DNA from: Lysobacteraceae bacterium PS02065
Lineage (GTDB): Bacteria; Pseudomonadota; Gammaproteobacteria; Xanthomonadales; Rhodanobacteraceae
Direction: 5' to 3'
Assembly (NCBI GenBank): GCA_029959555.1
Contig: JASCPI010000030.1
Location: 1 to 61,152, forward strand
DNA: 61,152 bases
Shown: positions 36,140-44,844 of the stretch, one piece after another
How positions within the stretch are numbered: the first letter of the stretch is position 1
Layout of the letters: each line of letters starts with the position of its first letter
Position numbers and translations under genes: made by a program
The notes under the pieces: generated by a model
Databases searched by the model: none
What the model was told of the DNA's origin: nothing
The model's input: only the letters and a program-made list of their open reading frames with translations

Positions 36140-38764
36140 ATGGACAGCAAGGGACGGTCGCCCGCGATCGCGTGGGTGCTCGGGTGCGGATTGGCGTGCA
36201 TCGCCGGGGCGGCGTCGGCGCAGAGCGTAGCGTGGCGGACCGAGGTGATGGCCGAGATTCCAGCCGGAGAAGGGGTGGGCATGTTGAGCCATCCCGCAGC
36301 CGCGGCCAGCTCCTCGGTGATCGTCGCGATGATGGGGTACACGGCCAGCGGCGGTACGACCCGCTACCGTGCCGTCGCGACGGATGCGGACGACGGCAGC
36401 GTCCGCTGGTCGTACGACTTCGGAGCGTCGTGCTCCACGTTGGACGAATCGTCCGGTCGCGTCGCGACGCTGCCGGATGGCGATGTCGTGGTGTCGATGG
36501 CAGCGACGGATGCCAACAGGACGCGCCACGCATGCCTCGCGAAGCTGAGCGTCACGGGCGAGCGGGTCTGGTCGCGCGACGTGCGCGTGCCGGGCGTGCG
36601 CGTCGACATCAACGGTCTCGCCGTCGATCCTTCGGGTGACGTGCTCGCCGTCGGTCGGCGTGGCAACGACGCGTTGATGGTGCGGGTGTCCGGCGTCGAC
36701 GGTTCGAATGTCTGGGAGCGCCAGGAAAACGCCGGCAACGGTGAACAGTGGCGTGCGTTCGACGTCGCGCGCGGGCCCGGGGACGGGATGGCCGTGCACG
36801 TGCTTGCGGTCGATCCGGAGGGCGGCTGGAATTTCCGCGTGTGGGCGGTCTCGGCGCAGGCAGGCCAGCGCCAGTGGTCGCACACCTACTGCCAGAGCGT
36901 GATCCTGCCGGGGGTTGCGCAGCTCGACGATGTGCGGTTGCGCGTGCTCGCCGACGGCAGCATCACGTTCGTGGCCACGTGCTCCGACAGCGGCACGGGT
37001 GACGTGTCCGCCGGCAGGCTGCACGGCGGCACGGGTGCACCGGTGTGGCAGCGGATCTTCGCGTCGTCGCGGATCGGGCACGCCTTCGTCGACGAACAAG
37101 GCGGTGTCCTGCTGGAGGGCCGCCTGACGATCGGAGGCCAGGTCGTCGGCACCACGATGCTCGAGGCCTCACAAGGCCAGGTTGTCTGGTCGCTCGCGGC
37201 CTTGCCCGATCCAGGACCCTGGCCTTACGTGTCGCGACAGTCCTTCATCGTGGGCGATCGCGTGCATGTCGTCGAGCGTGACCAGTCGGTGATCGGCTAC
37301 ATCGCGCGGCTCGCGGTGGAAACCTACGCGAAGGTCGACGGCGTGCGCCTCTCGCGGGTCGACGTGCCGCTGGCATCCGCCGACATGATTCCTGAGGGTT
37401 ACCTGCGAGCCCGCGTGCTCGCCGACGGCGACGTGGTCCTGGCCGCATCGGTCGGACGCAACCGGTACGAGGGACAGGCCCTGTTCGAAGCGCGCGTGGC
37501 CCCGATCACGGGTGCGTTGCGCTGGTCTCGTCGCCATCACGTCGGCGCCTTGCAGCATGTCGAAACCGTCGATGTGACCGAGGCGGTGATCGCGGATGCC
37601 TCCGGTGTCATCGTCGCGGGTGCGTCACGCATGACCGACGGGCCGTCCTATCCGGTCCTCGGCCGGCTCGACGCCGTGACGCGGGAATGGTCGTGGTCGT
37701 GGGATGCCGCCGCGTATCCTCGTGGCGAATTCCATGCGATCGGTCGTACCGGCGCGGGCGATGTCGTCGCAACGGGCGACTCGGGCGACGAGGACCTTCC
37801 CTGGTTGCTCACGCGGGTCGCCGCGACGACAGGTCGGATGGCCTGGAGTTCGGATCCATCGTTCCAGGCGATCGGCAAGCATGTCGCGGAGGTCCCCGGA
37901 GGTCGCATCGTCGCGGGCTTCATGTCCAGGACGGCCGCGTTCACCGACGGCGTGGCGGCCTTCGATGCCGGTAGCGGTGAGCGCCTGTGGATCGTCGGAC
38001 GCGCGCCCGGCAACACCTACGAAGACGTCCCGTTCGTCGCGGCGGCGCCGGACGGCGATGTGCTCGCGGCGACGACGTATGGCCTGTCGGACGGTACGCG
38101 CGGATTCCAGGTGCGCAAGCTCGCCGGTACGGAGGGTACGACCCGCTGGACCTGGCGCCACGCTGTCGGCAGCGCGACCACACCGGTCATCGTGGCTCCG
38201 CCGCTGACCTTGCCGAATGGGGACGTGGTCGTCGTGTCGGACTCGCGGGTGTGGTGCCTCGTGGGCGGCAGCGGCGTGGTGCGCTGGCAAGCCGGTTCGG
38301 CTTCCACCTGGGGCACCGCGGTGATCGATGCGGCGGGCCATGTCGTCGTCGGCGGCATGCTCCAGGGGCGCTGGAGCGCGCAGCGGCTCGAGGCGGCCAG
38401 CGGCGCCGTCATGTGGACGCGAAGCCATGGTCCGTTCGGACCGTGGCAAGAGCGCATCTCCGCCCTGTCCCGCGCGCGCGACGGGAGAGTGCTCGCGGCG
38501 GGTGGCGACGGCTACACGATGCATGTCGTCGGCGCGATCGACATGCACAGCGGCGATCTCGCATGGTCGACGATTTCCGCGAACGAGTCGGTCGCCGGAG
38601 GCGGGGGGCACAGCGGCCTGCCGATCGTGGTGTCGCAGTCGCCGGAGGGCAGCATCTATGCCGGCATCTACGGGGGTTACCGCCAGCCAATGACCCTGCT
38701 CAAGGTCGCCACGCCGATCATCGACGCGATCTTCGCGCACGGCTTCGATCCCTCGATGCCGTGA
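36140..38764 (+). CDS. Exported PQQ-like beta-propeller protein, GFD tail
   Basis: An 874-residue protein with a signal peptide (1-27, ending ASA-QS). The body contains many WS/W-type blades (VRWSYDFG, RVWSRDV, LRWSRRHHV, TRWTWRH, LAWSTIS) with outer-strand GDVVV and DGDVVLAA patterns; this suggests a PQQ-like or quinoprotein-type propeller, probably more than one. No cofactor or catalytic residues can be assigned. The C-terminus has DAIFAHGFD followed by PSMP, the same motif as in two other secreted proteins here. Two internal QQ-like blades are degenerate, so the fold is inferred from repeat character only. Confidence 0.82.
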   Translation: MDSKGRSPAIAWVLGCGLACIAGAASAQSVAWRTEVMAEIPAGEGVGMLSHPAAAASSSVIVAMMGYTASGGTTRYRAVATDADDGSVRWSYDFGASCSTLDESSGRVATLPDGDVVVSMAATDANRTRHACLAKLSVTGERVWSRDVRVPGVRVDINGLAVDPSGDVLAVGRRGNDALMVRVSGVDGSNVWERQENAGNGEQWRAFDVARGPGDGMAVHVLAVDPEGGWNFRVWAVSAQAGQRQWSHTYCQSVILPGVAQLDDVRLRVLADGSITFVATCSDSGTGDVSAGRLHGGTGAPVWQRIFASSRIGHAFVDEQGGVLLEGRLTIGGQVVGTTMLEASQGQVVWSLAALPDPGPWPYVSRQSFIVGDRVHVVERDQSVIGYIARLAVETYAKVDGVRLSRVDVPLASADMIPEGYLRARVLADGDVVLAASVGRNRYEGQALFEARVAPITGALRWSRRHHVGALQHVETVDVTEAVIADASGVIVAGASRMTDGPSYPVLGRLDAVTREWSWSWDAAAYPRGEFHAIGRTGAGDVVATGDSGDEDLPWLLTRVAATTGRMAWSSDPSFQAIGKHVAEVPGGRIVAGFMSRTAAFTDGVAAFDAGSGERLWIVGRAPGNTYEDVPFVAAAPDGDVLAATTYGLSDGTRGFQVRKLAGTEGTTRWTWRHAVGSATTPVIVAPPLTLPNGDVVVVSDSRVWCLVGGSGVVRWQAGSASTWGTAVIDAAGHVVVGGMLQGRWSAQRLEAASGAVMWTRSHGPFGPWQERISALSRARDGRVLAAGGDGYTMHVVGAIDMHSGDLAWSTISANESVAGGGGHSGLPIVVSQSPEGSIYAGIYGGYRQPMTLLKVATPIIDAIFAHGFDPSMP

Positions 38765-38771
38765 ACATCGG

Positions 38772-38800
38772 GCGCGGAGCCGTTGCGGCTCCGCGCTTTC
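38772..38800. terminator. Bidirectional Rho-independent terminator
   Basis: An 11-bp perfect stem (GCGCGGAGCCG/CGGCTCCGCGC) with a 3-nt loop and a TTTC tail separates the convergent propeller gene and speE. The minus-strand side lacks a T-tract. Confidence 0.7.
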
Positions 38801-38812
38801 GGCAGGTTCGGC

Positions 38813-39670
38813 TTACTCGCCGAGTTCCCTGCGCATGAACTCCGGCATCGACAGCGCCGCCTTGTGGATCTCGGCGTTGTAGTAGCGCGTCTCGAACTGC
38901 TTGGTCTGCGCGCCGCGCTCGCGGAAACCCGACAGGTCGGCGCCCTTGCGCGCCATCGTCGCGCTCCACCAGCCGGTCGGGTAGCAGGGCTGCGGGAACG
39001 TCAGCGTGCGCACGGCCTGGAAGCCCGCCGTGCGCATCGCCGCGCGCATCGACTTGATCAGCTGCAGGTGGGCCAGCGGCGACTCGCTCTGCTGCACGAA
39101 GATGCCGCCGGGACGCAGCGCCTTGAAGCAGCTCGAGTAGAACGCGGCATTGAACAGGCCTTCGGCCGGGCCGACCGGATCGGTCGAGTCGACGATGACC
39201 ACGTCGACCGATTCGGGCTCGCAGTCGGCCATGTACTTGATGCCGTCGTCGAAGAGCAGCTCGGCGCGCGGGTCGTCGTTGGCTTCGCACAGCTCGGGGA
39301 AGTACTTCTCGGCGAGGCGCGTGACGCGCTCGTCGATCTCGACCTGCACGGCCTTCTCGACCTCCTCGTGGCGCAGCACCTCGCGCAGCGTGCCGCAGTC
39401 GCCGCCGCCGATGATGACGACGCGCTTGGCGCGCGCATGCGTGAACAGCGCCGGATGCGACATCATCTCGTGGTAGAGGAAGTTGTCGCGCGTGGTCAGC
39501 ATCATGCAGCCGTCGATGACCATGAGCTTGCCCCAGTCGGTCGAGTCGTGGATCTCGATGGACTGGAACGGGGTCTTCTCGGCGTGCAGCCGCTCGCGCG
39601 TGCGGAACCCGATCGAGGAACCCGACGATTCGTGTTCTTCGGTGAACCAGGTGGTCTCTGGCTGCGACAT
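38813..39670 (-). CDS. speE: Spermidine synthase (polyamine aminopropyltransferase)
   Basis: A 285-residue enzyme transferring aminopropyl from decarboxylated SAM to putrescine. The GGGDCGTLREVLRH motif (nucleotide site), VEIDERV and the catalytic/putrescine site VDSTDPVGPAEGLF are present, as is the N-terminal WFTEEH...ERLHAEKTPFQSIEI. The ATG at 39670 gives the standard start. It is divergent from speA, so the two polyamine genes flank a shared regulatory gap. Confidence 0.95.
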   Translation of the reverse strand: MSQPETTWFTEEHESSGSSIGFRTRERLHAEKTPFQSIEIHDSTDWGKLMVIDGCMMLTTRDNFLYHEMMSHPALFTHARAKRVVIIGGGDCGTLREVLRHEEVEKAVQVEIDERVTRLAEKYFPELCEANDDPRAELLFDDGIKYMADCEPESVDVVIVDSTDPVGPAEGLFNAAFYSSCFKALRPGGIFVQQSESPLAHLQLIKSMRAAMRTAGFQAVRTLTFPQPCYPTGWWSATMARKGADLSGFRERGAQTKQFETRYYNAEIHKAALSMPEFMRRELGE

Positions 39671-39799
39671 GGCGGCTGTCCTGTGGAGAGGGATCGGTGG
39701 CGGGAAAAGCGCACGATTGTAGCGGGTCGGCATGACGGTTGGACACGGCACGGCGTCACGGGCCGGATCGTTGTAAACGCACGGACAGGAACGGGCCGC

Positions 39800-39805
39800 T
39801 ACACT
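39800..39805 (+). promoter_or_regulatory. Putative -10 element (TACACT) of speA
   Basis: TACACT sits 101 bp before the speA ATG in the speE-speA gap. It would give a leader of roughly 95 nt. Confidence 0.35.
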
Positions 39806-39906
39806 GTGCGCCCCCCGAGGATCCCGCGGCGTGCGAGGCTTCCGATCCGCGGGGTGTTCGCGTCCAGGCCCCGCCGCTGCGACGTCGCTGCCACCCGGAG
39901 AGAACG

Positions 39907-41790
39907 ATGACCCATTCCTGGAGCAAGGACGACGCGCGCCATACCTGGTCGATCCCGCATTGGGGCGAAGGCTATTTCGACGTCGGCGATGCCGGCACGG
40001 TCCTCGTGCGGCCGCGCCGCGAAGGCACCGCGCTGGACCTCGCCGCGATCGTCGCCGACGCGCGCTCGCGCGGCGCGCGCCTGCCGCTGCTCGTGCGCTT
40101 CGCCGACATCCTCAACGACCGCCGCGAGCGCCAGCAGCGCGCGTTCGCCAAGGCCATGGCCGACTGGGACTATCCCGGCGGCTACACCGCGATCTACCCG
40201 ATCAAGGTCAACCAGCAGAAGAACGTCGCCGGCGAGCTCGCCGCGAACGGCGGCGAGGGCTTCGGCCTCGAGGCGGGCTCCAAGCCCGAACTCATGGCCG
40301 TGCTCGCGCTCGCACGCCGCGGCAGCATCGTCATCTGCAACGGTTACAAGGATCGCGAGTACATCCGCCTCGCGCTGATCGGGCGCCGCCTCGGCCTCGA
40401 CATCTTCATCGTCATCGAGAAGCCGTCGGAGCTGCGCTACGTGATCGAGGAGGCCGCCGCGCTCGGCGTCGAGCCGCTGCTCGGCGTGCGCATGCGCCTG
40501 AAGAGCCTCGGTGCGGGCAAGTGGCAGAACTCCGGTGGCGACAAGGCCAAGTTCGGCCTCACGCCGCGCCAGCTGCTCACGCTGATCGACGAACTGGGCG
40601 CGGCGAAGCTCACGCACACGCTCAAGCTGCTGCACTTCCACATGGGTTCGCAGATGTCGAACGTGCGCGACATCGCGCGCGGCATGCGCGAGGCCGTGCG
40701 CTACTTCGTCGAGCTCTCGCAGCTCGGCCTGCCCATCCGCTACATGGACGTCGGCGGCGGCCTCGGCGTCGACTACGAGGGCACGCGCTCGCGATCGGAC
40801 TGCTCGATCAACTACGGCCTCGACCAGTACGCCTCGAGCGTGGTCGGCGCGCTCGCCGAGGCCTGCACCGAGAATGGCCTCGAGCCGCCGCACGTGCTGA
40901 CCGAATCCGGGCGCGCGCTGACCGCGCACCACGCCGTGCTCGTCGTCAACGTGAGCGAGGTCGAGCAGGCGCCGGCAGGCGCCGTGCCGGCCGAGCGCGA
41001 CGACGAACCGGCCGTGCTGCGCCGCCTGCGCGAGGCGCACGCCGAGATCGGCACGCGCCCTGCGACCGAGCTCTACCACGAGGCGCAGTACCATCTCTCG
41101 GAAGGTCAGTCGCTGTACGCGCTCGGCCAGCTCACGCTCGCCGACCGCGCGCGCCTGGACGATCTCTACTACGCGATCGTCAACGCGGTGCGCGAGCGCC
41201 TCAAGCCCGACGAGCGTTCGCACCGCCAGGTGCTCGACGAGCTCAACGAGACGCTCGTCGACAAGTACTTCGTCAACTTCTCGGTGTTCGAGTCCGCCCC
41301 CGACATCTGGGCGATCGACCAGGTGTTCCCGATCGTGCCGATCGCGGGCCTCGACAAGGCGCCGGACCGGCGCGGCGTGATCGCCGACCTCACCTGCGAT
41401 TCGGACGGCCGTATCGATCGCTACGTCGATGCCGACGGCGTCGACGTGAGCCTGCCGCTGCACGCGGTGTCCGAGGACAAGCCGTACCTGCTCGGCCTGT
41501 TCATGGTGGGCGCGTACCAGGAGACGCTCGGCGACATCCACAACCTGTTCGGCGACACCGACGCGGTCAACGTCAAGCTCGACGGCGACGGCTACACCTT
41601 CACGCACCTGCGCCGCGGTGACACCACCGATCTCATGCTCGACTACGTCGGCTACGACCTCGCCGCGTTGCGCGCCGCGTACCGCGAGAAGATCGACGCG
41701 GCCGGCGTCGACGCGGCGACGGCGCAGGCGTTCGAAGCCTCGCTCGAGGCCGGCCTGACCGGTTACACCTACCTCGCGGAGAACGCATGA
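39907..41790 (+). CDS. speA: Biosynthetic arginine decarboxylase
   Basis: A 627-residue PLP enzyme converting arginine to agmatine, the first step of the agmatine route to putrescine. The PLP lysine is Lys100 (AIYPIKVNQQKNV), followed by GLEAGSKPEL, the glycine-rich YMDVGGGLGVDY phosphate-binding segment, and the C-terminal domain with NVKLDGDGYT. Length matches the family. GGAGAG precedes the ATG. Its TGA overlaps the next gene's ATG by 4 bp, so the dehydrogenase downstream is translationally coupled. Confidence 0.96.
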   Translation: MTHSWSKDDARHTWSIPHWGEGYFDVGDAGTVLVRPRREGTALDLAAIVADARSRGARLPLLVRFADILNDRRERQQRAFAKAMADWDYPGGYTAIYPIKVNQQKNVAGELAANGGEGFGLEAGSKPELMAVLALARRGSIVICNGYKDREYIRLALIGRRLGLDIFIVIEKPSELRYVIEEAAALGVEPLLGVRMRLKSLGAGKWQNSGGDKAKFGLTPRQLLTLIDELGAAKLTHTLKLLHFHMGSQMSNVRDIARGMREAVRYFVELSQLGLPIRYMDVGGGLGVDYEGTRSRSDCSINYGLDQYASSVVGALAEACTENGLEPPHVLTESGRALTAHHAVLVVNVSEVEQAPAGAVPAERDDEPAVLRRLREAHAEIGTRPATELYHEAQYHLSEGQSLYALGQLTLADRARLDDLYYAIVNAVRERLKPDERSHRQVLDELNETLVDKYFVNFSVFESAPDIWAIDQVFPIVPIAGLDKAPDRRGVIADLTCDSDGRIDRYVDADGVDVSLPLHAVSEDKPYLLGLFMVGAYQETLGDIHNLFGDTDAVNVKLDGDGYTFTHLRRGDTTDLMLDYVGYDLAALRAAYREKIDAAGVDAATAQAFEASLEAGLTGYTYLAENA

Positions 41791-42662
41791 TGGGCACGAT
41801 CAAGGCCGGATTCGTCGGACTCGGCGCGATGGGCTGGCCGATGGCCGGGCATCTCGCGCGCGTCGGCCTGCTGCATGCGGTGTGGACGCGTACGCCGGCG
41901 AAGGTCGTCGACGGCGCGCGCACGTTCGGCGTCGACGCGGTCGATTCGCTCGAGGCCCTCGCGCGTGGTTGCAACGTCATCGCGCTGTGCGTGCCGGCTG
42001 ACGCCGACGTGCTCGCCGCGGTCGATACGATCGTCGCGCACGCGGCACCGGGCACGATCGTCGTCGACCATTCCACCGTGTCGTCGGTGACCGCGCGCGA
42101 GGCCGCGTCACGTCTGCGTGCGGCCGGCGGCGACTTCCTCGATGCGCCCGTCTCGGGTGGCGTCGAAGGCGCGATCAACGGTCGCCTGTCGGTCATGGTC
42201 GGCGGCGGAGCTGCGACGCTCGAACGCGCGCGGCCCGTGCTCGAGGCCTATGCGGCCAAGCTCAGCCACATGGGTGGCGTCGGCGCGGGCCAGGACACCA
42301 AGGCGGTCAACCAGGTGCTCGTCGCCGGCATCGCGCAGGCCGTGTGCGAAGGCCTCGCGCTCGGCGAGGCGCTCGGGCTCGATGCCGATACCTTGCTGCC
42401 GACGCTCGGTGCCGGTGCGGCCGGCAACTGGTTCCTCGACAAGCGTGGCGCGACGATGCTGCGCGACGAGTTCAAGGTCGGCTTCAAGCTCGCGCTGCTG
42501 CACAAGGACCTCAAGATCGTCAACGGCCTCGCGCGCAGCGCCGGCACCGACCGCAGCATCATCGACAAGGCGCTCGCCGACTACGCCGTGCTCATGGCGC
42601 AAGGGCACGGCGACGACGACATCTCGTCGCTGATAAGGCTCAAGCGCAAGCCGACCGCTTAA
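41787..42662 (+). CDS. NAD(P)-dependent 3-hydroxyisobutyrate-dehydrogenase-family oxidoreductase
   Basis: A 291-residue beta-hydroxyacid dehydrogenase. The N-terminal Rossmann motif GFVGLGAMGWPMAGHL and the substrate motif DAPVSGGVEGAINGRLSVMVGG are present, with catalytic Lys172 in TKAVNQ. The substrate could be 3-hydroxyisobutyrate, tartronate semialdehyde or a succinic-semialdehyde-type compound; the sequence does not decide. Translational coupling to speA is unusual and may hint at use in polyamine or related amino-acid metabolism, but that is inference. Confidence 0.88.
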   Translation: MMGTIKAGFVGLGAMGWPMAGHLARVGLLHAVWTRTPAKVVDGARTFGVDAVDSLEALARGCNVIALCVPADADVLAAVDTIVAHAAPGTIVVDHSTVSSVTAREAASRLRAAGGDFLDAPVSGGVEGAINGRLSVMVGGGAATLERARPVLEAYAAKLSHMGGVGAGQDTKAVNQVLVAGIAQAVCEGLALGEALGLDADTLLPTLGAGAAGNWFLDKRGATMLRDEFKVGFKLALLHKDLKIVNGLARSAGTDRSIIDKALADYAVLMAQGHGDDDISSLIRLKRKPTA

Positions 42663-42846
42663 CGTCTCCACAACGTTCCATGTGCCGCAGTCACGGACAC
42701 CATCGAGGTTCCGTGAGGTGCGTGGCAGCATGTGCCGTCGTGCCGCCCGACAATGGCGCGCTGCGATGGTCGTGCTGCACGCTCGATCGCCACGTTGCCC
42801 CTTACCCGCGCGCCGACCCCTGCGGCGCCACCATCGGAGATCCGAC

Positions 42847-44157
42847 ATGCGAATGACATTCCTGGCGGCCGCGCTGCTCGCGGGTACCGCGCCCATGGCG
42901 ATGGCCCAGACGGCGCCGTCGGACCTCACACTCACCACGTTCGCGACCAACACGGGCTCGCCTGTCGCGATCCGCGCGCCGCACGATGGCAGCGGGCGCG
43001 TGTTCATCGTCAACCAGGCCGGGACGATCCGTGTCGTGAAGAACGGTGCGTTGTTGCCGACGCCGTTCGTGAGTGTGCCGGTGACCTCGGGTGGTGAAAG
43101 CGGCCTGCTCGGCCTCGCGTTCCATCCGAATTTCGGCAAGGCCGGCCAGCCGCACAACGACGAGTTCTATGTCGCCTACAACCGCGCGGGCTCGGAACCC
43201 CGACTCGGTTCATCGCCCGATGTCGCGCTCGCGCGCTACACGGTGCCCTCGCTCGACTCCGACACCGCGAATCCGACCGGCACCGTGGTCCTGCGTGTGC
43301 CCGACAACGCCTCCAACCACAACGGCGGCGACATCCACTTCGGTCCGGACGGCTACCTCTACATGGCCACCGGCGACGGCGGCTCGCAGGGCGATCCGAA
43401 CGGCTTCGCGATGTGCCTGTGGAAGAAGGCGCTCGACAGCACGCCCGCCAACTGCGGGACGGGCACGCCGACGTACTTCCTCATGGGCAAGATCCTGCGC
43501 CTCGACGTCGACACGCGCGGCGGTGCGGTGACGGCCGACATGTGCGGCTCCAGCGGCATCACGCCTGCCCAGTACGCGATTCCTTCCGACAACCCGCATG
43601 TCGCCACGAACAACACCTGCGACGAGACCTGGCTGCACGGCTTCCGCAATCCGTGGCGCACGAGCTTCGACCGCGAGACCGGCGATTTCTGGATCGGCGA
43701 TGTCGGCCAGAACAACGTGGAGGAGATCAACCTCCGTGTGGCCGGCTCGACCGAGCCGACGTTCTACGGCTGGCGCTGCCTGGAAGGTTCCGCGACGTAC
43801 AACAGCTCCAACGTCTGTACGCCGCCGGTCGCGGCCAACGTGCTGCCCGTGCTCGAGTACACGCACACGAACAGCCGCTGCGCGGTCACGGGCGGCTTCC
43901 GATTCCGTGGTCCGATCGGTCCGCTGCGGGGCATGTACGTCTATGCGGACTCGTGCACGAGCGAGATCTGGTTCGCCAGGCCCGGAACCGGTGGTGCGTG
44001 GACCACGAGCATCTGGCGCGACGACGCCAACGGCTACGGCACCTACTCGGGCTTCGGCGAGGACGAGGCCGGCAACCTCTACGTCGCGCACACGTCGAGC
44101 GGCACGATCTACCGCTTCACGTCCGAGCGCATCTTCACGGCCGGTTTCGACGACTGA
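42847..44157 (+). CDS. Exported glucose/sorbosone-dehydrogenase-like propeller protein, GFD tail
   Basis: A 436-residue protein with a signal peptide (1-21, ending AMA-QT). The body is a six-bladed GSDH-type propeller: GLLGLAFHPNF, NHNGGDIHFGPDGYLYMATGDGG and GFRNPWRTSFD, all characteristic of soluble PQQ-type sugar dehydrogenases. The conserved catalytic His in HxGG is present in the block with NHNGG. It could oxidise sugars periplasmically or be a Hip1-like protein without enzymatic activity. The chain ends ERIFTAGFDD, the shared GF(D/E) tail. A 184-bp gap separates it from the upstream gene. Confidence 0.88.
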   Translation: MRMTFLAAALLAGTAPMAMAQTAPSDLTLTTFATNTGSPVAIRAPHDGSGRVFIVNQAGTIRVVKNGALLPTPFVSVPVTSGGESGLLGLAFHPNFGKAGQPHNDEFYVAYNRAGSEPRLGSSPDVALARYTVPSLDSDTANPTGTVVLRVPDNASNHNGGDIHFGPDGYLYMATGDGGSQGDPNGFAMCLWKKALDSTPANCGTGTPTYFLMGKILRLDVDTRGGAVTADMCGSSGITPAQYAIPSDNPHVATNNTCDETWLHGFRNPWRTSFDRETGDFWIGDVGQNNVEEINLRVAGSTEPTFYGWRCLEGSATYNSSNVCTPPVAANVLPVLEYTHTNSRCAVTGGFRFRGPIGPLRGMYVYADSCTSEIWFARPGTGGAWTTSIWRDDANGYGTYSGFGEDEAGNLYVAHTSSGTIYRFTSERIFTAGFDD

Positions 44158-44171
44158 TGCGGGGCAACCGT

Positions 44172-44191
44172 GCGCCTTCCGACGAAGGCGC
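44172..44191. terminator. Hairpin between convergent genes
   Basis: An 8-bp stem (GCGCCTTC/GAAGGCGC) with a CGAC loop lies midway between the convergent sugar-dehydrogenase-like and SPOR genes. No T-tract, so it is a moderate call. Confidence 0.5.
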
Positions 44192-44202
44192 GCGGCGTGG
44201 GC

Positions 44203-44844
44203 TCAGCGCCCGGCTTCTTCCTTGAGCGCGATCGCGTTGACGCCGTTCTCGGCGAGCGAGGCCTTGGCCGTCTCGAGTTCGCTCGCGCTCGCGTACGGGC
44301 CGAGACGCACGCGGTGCCAGGTCTTGCCGTTGATCGTGACCGGATAGACCTGCGCGATGAAGCCGCTCAGCGCGAGCTTGGCCTTGATCTCCTCGGCGCT
44401 CTTGGCGTTCGGATACGACCCTGCCTGCAACAGGTAACGCGCCCCACCGCTGGCGGCGGCGGGGGGCGGCGTCGGCGCGCCGTTCGGCGTCTGTGCCTGC
44501 TGCTGGGCGGCTGCCGCGCGTGCCTTGGCCTCGTCGCGCGCCTTCGCCGAAATCTCGGCGTCGGGGATGACGACCTCCATCTCCGGCAGCACCGAATAGA
44601 AATCGAAGGCCTTCTTCGGCTTGGCATCCTTGCCGTCGGCGACGGGCGGATCGCTTTCGCGCGGCGCGACGGCGGCCGGGTTCGGCTGCGGCAGCTTGTT
44701 ACCGCGCAGCATCGGCGCCCAGCTGCCGGCCAGGAACACGACCGCGCCGGCGAGGCCGAGCAGCACGCCGATGCCGAGCCAGACCCAGGCCGGCCACTGG
44801 CGCGAACCGCCGCGGGTCGCCTGCTTGCGTGAACGCGTCGCCAT
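44203..44844 (-). CDS. SPOR-domain membrane protein (FtsN-like)
   Basis: A 213-residue protein with a single membrane segment at about 17-42 (WVWLGIGVLLGLAGAVVFLAG), a basic N-terminus, a Pro/Ala linker and a C-terminal SPOR domain at about 135-210 (YLLQAGSYPNAKSAEEIKAKLALSG...WHRVRLGPY). SPOR domains bind denuded septal glycan, so this is likely a divisome or cell-wall protein. The ATG at 44844 overlaps the argS stop by 1 bp (TGATG); a GTG at 44847 is an alternative. Linkage to argS is typical for this order. Confidence 0.9.
   Translation of the reverse strand: MATRSRKQATRGGSRQWPAWVWLGIGVLLGLAGAVVFLAGSWAPMLRGNKLPQPNPAAVAPRESDPPVADGKDAKPKKAFDFYSVLPEMEVVIPDAEISAKARDEAKARAAAAQQQAQTPNGAPTPPPAAASGGARYLLQAGSYPNAKSAEEIKAKLALSGFIAQVYPVTINGKTWHRVRLGPYASASELETAKASLAENGVNAIALKEEAGR

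Noticed and set aside
39739..39906. An upstream in-frame extension of speA
   Set aside because: It is Arg/Pro-rich, lies over the putative promoter, and the ATG at 39907 has a strong ribosome site and gives the family N-terminus.
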